Assembly (NCBI GenBank): GCA_907165065.1
Contig: OU015528.1
Coordinates: forward strand, 33,316,515 to 33,380,514
DNA from: Caprimulgus europaeus
Taxonomy: Eukaryota; Chordata; Aves; Caprimulgiformes; Caprimulgidae
Length of the DNA stretch: 64,000 bases
Direction of reading: 5' to 3'
Shown here: positions 56,301 to 64,000 of the stretch, one piece after another
Layout: each line of letters opens with the position of its first letter
How positions within the stretch are numbered: the first letter of the stretch is position 1
Notes under the pieces: generated by a model
What the model was told of the DNA's origin: nothing
The model's database searches: none
Seen by the model: only the letters and a program-made list of their open reading frames with translations
Position numbers and translations under genes: made by a program

Positions 56301-59300
56301 TTACAACAAGGCAATCTCCAGCACCGTTTCAGAGAGTGGGATTTGATGACTGTGCCATTTTCCTGGAAAGAGGCAGCAGTCCCATCCAACACAAGCTAGC
56401 ACAATCTCTTTTACCATCTAACTTTTGAGTGTAGACATTTTTAATGCTGATCCAGAGGCAGATGCCGTTGGCAAACCCCTTTCCTCAGCTGTGTCAGCAA
56501 AAGAGCTCCCCTTCTCCTTTCCTGCTGTGTGCACAGCGGCCAGGAGGCAGCGGTGGGCTTGCACCACATGATGCTTCCACAGCAGGTCTGGAGACATGGC
56601 ACTCAGGCTGCCAGCAACTGTGGCACCTGGTCCTCACCCATCCCTGCCCCATCAAATTCATGCTGTGATCTTAAATGTAAAAGCAAGGAGGACAGCAGGA
56701 GAATGGGCTTAGAGCCTCACACAGATTAGTTAAAAATCTGCTCTTCTTCATGTCATTCTTTACTTTTCAGCCTAGTGCAAGGCTAAAATGCTTGATTCAA
56801 GATCCCATCCTGCCCACATCCTGTATTTTCTACCATTGACATTTACCAGGAGCCATGTTTAGGTGACACCAACTTGTGTGGCAAATTAGACCAGCCACAA
56901 TGTTCAGGGAAAATCTTGATTTTAATACTTAACAGTGAGTACCAAGTTGGAGGCTAGAGGACCATTCATTTCTGGTGGTTAAAGGCCATTGCACAAGCAG
57001 CCTTTGAAGTTCAGTTACTTCAAGGTCCACATACCTCCTGAATCTGTGTGTGTCTGTGCTGTAAGGTTTAAAATGCACCACTGTTTTCTATAGCATCTTG
57101 CATGCCATCTGTTTTCCAAATCACTTTCCTCAGCTGCATAATTTAATTACCGAGATAAAGAACTAGAGGAAGAAGGATATGGAGGTGTAGGTGAGGGACA
57201 TTTGTTTGTGATGTCTCTGCAACCAATTCTCCCTTTCAGTGTGTGTAAGTACTAGAAGGCATAAAGTCACATTTCAGGAGCAAAGGGGACCTGGTTGCAT
57301 TAAGAAGAGCCTCAGCTTCCCCATCTCCCTGGAGAAGGTCCATATAGGGAACAAAAACCCCACCATGCTGGGGTTTCATGCACTTGGCATAACACAGGAC
57401 ATGAACCAATACCCACTCTCCTGCTGTTCAGAGGTTTTCTTTCCCTTTCTCTGGTCCCTTCTTCTTTGAGGCAGGTTCCCAGCTATCAGTCATATTTGCA
57501 CCTATGGGAAAGTCAGGGTTAGATCCACTTTTTTTTCAAATCCATCATTCCTGTTCCTCACAGATGTAGGTGGCAGGCTGGGGATCGAGCTGGGTTGGAG
57601 TCTCATTTTCTGGGAGCAACCTGGTGGGACTTGCAAGGGGCAAGTCACGCTCTGCTAGAGTGGATGGGCTAAGGGAGTGGGGAAAGGTCTGAGAAGCAAA
57701 AAGAGGGATGTCTGCCAGCCTATGACCTGCCAGCCTGTGGCTGCACAAAAACCTCAGACTCTCCTGCAACAGACTGAGGAGATTAAAAATAGCAATTTCT
57801 TTTTATTGATGACAAGCTAATTTTAACACAGATCATTTCCCCAGTCTGTTGCACTGAGTGGCAACAAGCAGAGGGATGTGGGAATAAGTAGGCAGCACAG
57901 GGGCCAGAAAGGAGGAGGCAAGCAAAAGCCACTTTCTTGGGCACAGCAGCAGCTCATATCAATGATTCAAATGTGATTTTCCCTGGTAAGGCTGAGCGAG
58001 AAAAGAGGAGTGGATCCTACCTTGGCACAAGGACCTCCTGGTCGAGGTACATGTGCTCACACTTGTAATGCATCATCTCGGCTTCAGACCCTGCTCACAG
58101 CATGGCCGGGTCCAGTCCCTGCAATCGCACCGTAATTCCTTTTACTTTTTCCCTGCTCCATTTTTTTTTCCATTGAAATTTCAGGCACCTGAAAGGCAAA
58201 ATTTCAGCCACTCTTGGAGGGGGCTGGGGGAGTTGCTTGTTCACCAGAATGTTTACAGAAAATTTGTCACAGCCTGACCAGATCTCACTGGCATGATGTG
58301 TGAAGAAACAGACTCTGTGGATAATTTTAGTTCCCTCAAACCTTTCTAGCACGGATCTGTAGGGCAGTAATTAATTCCAGTTGTCTGCCAGTTCGTTCTC
58401 TCAAAGTTGGATTCTCACAAATAATTTGGCTCCAGGTGTCTTTTAGATCCAGTCAGAAGATAACAGGATGCTGGCATTTAACATACGTGGTGTCTTGAGC
58501 ATATATTTTCTAATCCATTTGATACTTTGGACATTATACACCTCTTCATTGCCTTTGCAAGTATCTGTCCTTTTCTCCTAGTGGTTTCATTACTGCTACT
58601 TTAGTCATTGACAGGCAGCAGAAATGCCCCCAATTAACACATGAACCTTTCTGTAGCTGTCCTTTATTTGCATAACATTTTCTTCCTTAGTCAAGCTACA
58701 TGAAACATTCTGACCACCTTCACTTTGCTTTCTGCATCCAATTATTTTTACTCTGTTTTTACACTGTAGCTCAGCTCATACCAAATCTATTTGGGCAGCT
58801 TCACTATGTGCCATCTGGTCTGTGTTTGATTTTCCAGGAAGTTTTTTCTTTCTTATCCATAATGACACTAGTTTCTTTTTTTAATTTCAGGATTCTTTAC
58901 CCTCTGTGGGATGGAAAATGAAATTGAAGGGCCTTCTTTCGGTGCTGGCTGCCCTACAGCCTCAAACTTGGTCTGGGCAAAAACCAGATGTGTTTTTCCC
59001 ACATACCCAATACGAGTGGGGGAGATCTTGGGATTATAGTGGGAACAGATCCTTTTAAAAACTTTTAATATTAAGTTTCCAAAGTGAAAATTATTTTCAT
59101 AACTTTGCAGCATGTGACAAACCAAACTAAGAGATTTGAAATATCCCTGTTGACATATATGTCTGTGTCTATGCCAAGGACAGGGGGAACTTCTAAAGGA
59201 GTACCTATTCCCTGCCAATTCCTTTGTCCTTGCAGATTGATGCAGGGATCCAGTACTAGTGTCCTCTGGAGACACCCAGCGTGGTTGCTCTCCTCTCTGA

Positions 59301-62300
59301 AGAGGCCTCTGTCATGACACTGTTTTCTCCCAGCACTTTGCTACTCTGATGATTAGTGGAGACACTTCAGCTGCAAATCTATCATGCTTACCAGTTGCAG
59401 TTCTGGAGAAGAAGCTGAACTACTGTGAGAACTAAGCTTGGGTTTTAGTTTAGCAACAGAACTCTGAGTGTGACTCCAAAAGGCATCTCTTAAATTCAGA
59501 GCTTTATTCTGAAAACACAAAGCAGCTCCTGCACAGCTGTGAGGGTCCAAAGCCCCCAAGGAGACCCCAGAGCTATCTCCATTAGGCAGAGTGAAGATGC
59601 TAAGCTCCTAATCCATACCCAAATGTGACTGGGATACAGGGATAATAACCAGTTCACTCAAACCCATGGATGTCTACATTAGGCACTATAGAAGTCTACT
59701 TAGATGACCGCTTCATTAATCTAACCACTTCTGTGTCTTTGATGAGAGACATACCTCTCGGGTATGATTCTTCCAAGCCCCTTTGGCTGCCTGGAGATAA
59801 GCAGTCATAGGGCAGTCTGGGACAATTACCCCAGATACACAGAGATCTCTCTGCCAGAAATGTTTCTGTGTGATCCGATGGAAACACTACTGGTGTTCAC
59901 TCTTTCTCTACAGTCAGTGAGCTTCTCCAGAAGTTATGCCCTGCTCTAAGGGGCAAAGCAATCTTTTCTGAGCTGATGGAAATGCTACAGCTCCATTAGA
60001 AAGGGAGACAAGGACTTAATAAATGTACTTTGTTCTCCACAAGAAGGAAGGACTGCACCAAAGCCAAATTTATGCTCCTGATAACCCCCAAAGATTTTTA
60101 ATGGAGATATCAGCCCAATGATCAGCTTTCTTCTGACCAGGTTTTGGACCTATGCAGGAGGGCACACTTGGGCATCGCTCAGCAAAGCATGTCTAGTTTT
60201 AAGGCCTGGTGCAGACCAGTCCAGCTGAGACAGGTACGTAGAAAAAGCATCCATCCTGTGAAACAGGGCTGCGGGGAGACGCATCGCCCCAGGAGAGGCT
60301 CACTCGGCTCACACCTTTCTGCCTGTGCCCCATATTTCAGGGAGAGCCGTGCCTCTCCTTGAGCAACAGGTAAACGCTTGCAGGAGCACAAATGTCTGGC
60401 TTGGGACCCCTTCTTGTGCTGAGAGGATTCAAATTCTCAGGTGGCGCCTGCCAACTGGGTTGTGTGGCCTCATGGCTGTGGCGAGGGCAGGAAAACTCTA
60501 CCTGCACCCTTGGTCAGAGGCGGCTGTTCCCGCTGCTCTGTGCTATTGATTTGGCACATAAGCAGGCCGGGGTGCCGGAACACCAAGGACAAGCAAGGAC
60601 ATGGTGTGTAACTTGGCAGGGATTTTGGCACAAGCATGGGGAAGGCTGTATACAAAAATGTCTGGCCCAGCTGCCGCAGCACTTGCCAGCGACGCTCGGC
60701 GCCTGCCATTCAGCTGCTGCACAAGGCCATGGCTGTCACCTTCTGGGCCTGGCTCTTGGCGGTGCTCTCATGCCCTTGAGCCTGGGAATGGAGGCAGCTG
60801 GTGGGGCAGCAAGTGGCAGAGCCAGTGAGTCCCTACATGCACCTCTGCAGTCACCCACACGTGCCATGGCCCTATAGCTCAGTGATGGAAGGCCTCAGCA
60901 GGGAGGGAACAACTGCAGCTGTGCTGAGCCCCAGCTGGGCTTCCTCCTGGTTTCCTATCTTCTTGGCCCCTGAAGCTGTGTGCGTCCATCTGGAGCATCT
61001 CCAGGGGCCAGGACATGTTCCTGCCACCCTTTCCAGACAGGAATTTGGGTCAGGAGGGGCAAGGAGGGAAACCTGCAGCTGGGCTTGGCATGGACCCTCC
61101 CTGTGCTGATGGTGGGGACCCTGCCTGGTCAGTGACAGTCCTCAGGGGTACTTTGGGCTCTTTTGGGGGTTTTGGGACCTCTGCAACAGCAAAGCTGTAG
61201 GTGCTAAGGTAATGTTTTGCCTGGAGACTTAAAGACTTTTAGGTCTGCAAAAAGCTTTGCCCTCTTGGACCTTGGTGCCTCCATGTCTTCTTGGTGCTGC
61301 TTACTACTCCAGGAGTCTGGGAGCAGGGACTATCCCTTGCCTCAAGCAAAGCTGCTTGTTGTGGAGAGATTTTGCATGATGCAAATGACAGTTAACACCT
61401 AACTTGGGTATAAAGAGGATGTCAGGCACCTGCAGGAGCCAGACCCCAGAAAGCGTGAGGCACACACGCCTGGTCCTGCAAGTAGAAGCAGTGACAAAGG
61501 CTCCAGGGCTGTTTGTGCCTGAAGACCCTCACCTGCCCATGCTGCTGGGCCCGGCTCTGCCCCACGAACCCCTGGGCATCCGTGCCCAGGGATGGGAGAC
61601 AGCGCCTGCAGCTGCTGTGTGATGATAACCAGCAGATCAATTCAAAGGGGTGGCCACTGGCAGCTCAGGATCAATACAGCCCAGCCACTGCGGTGGCAAC
61701 CATGGCAAGGCTGCCATCTCCCTCCAACCCGCCCTGGCAGCCGCTGTGGCAGCCACCGCAGAGCACGTCCTCCCAGCCCCACACGTTGCTGACTCGAACA
61801 GGAAAAGTGGGTTTGGCTTTTGCAACTTCTCTGAAATGCAACATTTTGCACAAATTAATCGGAATGCTGTTTTTTTTTCTCTTTTTCTTCTTTTGCTGTT
61901 GTACCCAAGTGATGTGCACAGGCTTGGTCAGTAACACTTGAAATTTTCACTTGTGGTATTTGCTGACATATCAGCATTGCCACGTAGCACCCACCGTAAG
62001 ATGTCTGACACCAGCAGCTATTTCTAGGGTGTAGAAAAACAGCTGATAGTGAAGATTGGGACTGGCAGAAAATATAAATTATTATCTAGCACTGGTATAG
62101 GAAATAACTTACCAGACAAAATGGCCAGCTCACAGGTGTGAAGGCCAGGTAAAAATCTGGTCCATTTTATAAAAGTAATAAGGTTAAAAACTTGATTCTG
62201 GCAGTATTTTAACAGGAACCAACCACTGTGCTCTTGCCACACTGGAAGAAACCCACTGTATTTCTGTTTCCTTGCTGTACCTTTTAAAAACTTTTGTATT

Positions 62301-63108
62301 TCTTCTTGTCTGCAATGCTGGCCATGTTTCTTGAATATGGACATATTAACTGTGCTTTATTTTATCTTTATTACTGCTCTTTTGTGTCTACATTGGCTTC
62401 AGACAGAGTATGGCTCAGAGGTAAGCTTTTGTATCACAAAGAGAAAACCTAACAACTTCCTTAGCCTTCAATACATATCCCCTCAGCAAACAGCTCACAG
62501 TACAAAACATAACTTAATAAATCATTCTTCCTTTTAAACAAACAGAATTGACTTGACCTAACAGTTCTGATGACAAATAAGGAATAACTGAGAGATACAG
62601 TGCTGGCAATAAGCACACTACTGCCAAGTACCCCGAACCCACAAGAATGCTAATGCTTTTAAAGCATTGTGGAGGGCAGGAGGGGAAGAAATATATTGTT
62701 AAAAAGCACGATTCAGATCCTCGGGTGGTAGGCAGTGATGGAGCTCCAGCGTGGTGTTAATTGGTACAGCTGCCTGGCAAAAAGTCTCTAAAATAACAGG
62801 CACTCAAGTTCAAGATGCACTCCTTCAAATACCCACTGCATAACCCAGAGAGCATTTGGTTTATTAAAGCAGGAGGGCAGAGATCTGGGCAGGCGAAGGG
62901 AACAACGCTATCTTTCCCCATGGGCACCAATCTGCCCAGCAGGCAACAGCAGAGCCTCCTTTCCCCCAACAGGCTGAGGCTTCTGATGAATTTAATTTTC
63001 TCTGAAGACCATCTCACTTGAAATCAAACTCACTTATGACCTTTTCTCTGAGCAGCAGGACAACAAAATCCATAATGCAAAGGCAGTCAAACAGAAGACG
63101 AGGACGTG
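53321..63108. other. Intergenic region, no gene recognised
   Basis: AT-rich and moderately GC-rich stretches alternate. The 60140-61200 part is GC-richer and carries several overlapping + strand ORFs (up to 161 codons at 60392-60877) of no recognisable family. I looked for minus-strand PTPRB exons (tyrosine phosphatase signature and C-terminus) and saw none. Confidence 0.6.
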
Positions 63109-64000
63109 ATTTTTTTTTTTAAATGAATGTTTTATTCATGAACTATTTATAAAAATGTGTAAAATATACTCATATTTGTTGACTGTAGCTAAAAATAGAA
63201 AAATATACTTAAATGCATAAATTAAATTGACAATAGTAGCACAATATTGTGTTCACCCAGCGTTTGTTAGGAACACAAATATAAGTAATTATCTAGCATA
63301 TGAGAATGGAATATGTGCTGAAGATGTTTTTCAGACACTTTACTCCAGGCACTGGCAAAGAATTTATGGCTACCAACGTTTCAAAATTGTGGGTTTTTCA
63401 CTATTAACATACTGCCCTGCTGTAGAGCAATATATATTTAGCTACTTGACGTTACTTACAGTATTTCTTTAGCTTTCAAATAAACCAAGAAACAACCAAA
63501 ACATAATGCATATCAATCAGTGAGCATCATTGACACTGCATATGCCCAAATTCCACAGTATTTGCTAAATTTAGCTAGTCTCTAGCCTCCAGTATTTCCT
63601 ACCTATCTTAAAAAAACAAATCCCAGTCTGAACTGGCTGTTGATCTGTGAGGTCACTGGTAATAGACCAGTTTGCTTTGTCCATAGGGGTGCTACCAACA
63701 GGTCAGGAGTTCGACTTCGTCAGCCTGGGAAGGAATGTTGAGGGCAGAGGGTCCACAGCGAGCTGCCCAGGAATGGGGGTGCACACTCATCTTCTGCTCA
63801 AAGCTGCAGCCCCCTGGGACTACAGGTCCCAGAGCTCACAGTACCAGAGCCCGAACATCTGTGACAGGGCTGTCAGGACAGTGGTCATCATTCTATATTG
63901 CATTTTATTCACACAAACTGCATGTCTGAAGTACTGAAAAAAAACCTGAATAGATGTAAGCACCTGCCATGGCCCTCCCTGGCAGCGAAGCTGTGGCTGC
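63109..64000 (-). other. Candidate 3' UTR end of a minus-strand gene (possibly PTPRB)
   Basis: On the minus strand an AT-rich stretch (63140-63500) leads to AATAAA (63131-63136 on +), then CATTCATTT and a run of A about 12 bases later. This looks like a transcript end. In amniotes the next gene after KCNMB4 is PTPRB on the opposite strand, so its 3' UTR would be expected here or beyond. No coding sequence is visible, so the link is a guess. Confidence 0.3.

Noticed and set aside
63690-63800. Stretch resembling a SINE (AGGAGTTCGAC, CAGCCTGGG)
   Set aside because: Only a few short words match. There is no A tail or complete A and B box arrangement, and primate-type SINEs do not occur in birds.
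46701-64000. Possible PTPRB coding exons on the minus strand
   Set aside because: I looked for the phosphatase signature and the conserved C-terminus in minus-strand translations and found neither.
1-64000. tRNA, rRNA, CRISPR or bacterial-type operon signals
   Set aside because: None were seen. The window is ordinary vertebrate nuclear DNA with spliced genes.

Overview
The window is vertebrate, almost certainly avian, nuclear DNA. It contains CR1 LINE fragments with the typical octamer-like 3' ends, an endogenous-retrovirus LTR of a kind I recognise from bird genomes, short introns, and two neighbouring genes whose translations closely match vertebrate CNOT2 and KCNMB4. CNOT2 followed by KCNMB4 on the same strand is the conserved amniote order (human 12q15). 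I cannot name the species. The LTR suggests a non-galliform bird, but that is a weak inference from memory.

Positions 1-19.8 kb hold the 3' half of CNOT2 on the + strand. Ten coding exons encode the last 350 residues, ending at 18775, and a 3' UTR with several poly(A) signals follows. The introns hold one antisense CR1 fragment, G/T-rich and A/C-rich low-complexity tracts and microsatellites. From 19.8 to 26.5 kb is intergenic DNA with two CR1 remnants and an unusual G-quadruplex/inverted-repeat and tandem-repeat cluster just upstream of KCNMB4.

Positions 26.6-46.6 kb hold the complete KCNMB4 gene on the + strand. Its three coding exons give 211 residues, with introns of about 10 kb and 9 kb. 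Exon 1 lies in a CpG island. A palindromic AT/GT repeat separates that island from a second GC-rich block. A solitary LTR of about 1 kb sits in intron 1. From 46.6 to 64 kb I find no coding gene. This stretch holds a CR1 fragment of about 1 kb with a broken reverse transcriptase, GC-rich stretches with unrecognised ORFs, and two weak candidates for 3' ends of a minus-strand transcript. The next gene in amniotes, PTPRB, would be expected on that strand.

The two genes are functionally unrelated: one is a subunit of the CCR4-NOT deadenylase complex and the other an accessory subunit of the BK potassium channel. I found no operon, CRISPR array, tRNA, rRNA or convincing new system. The observations worth following are small: glycosylation-site turnover and upstream ATGs in KCNMB4, structure-prone promoter DNA, and repeat structure.
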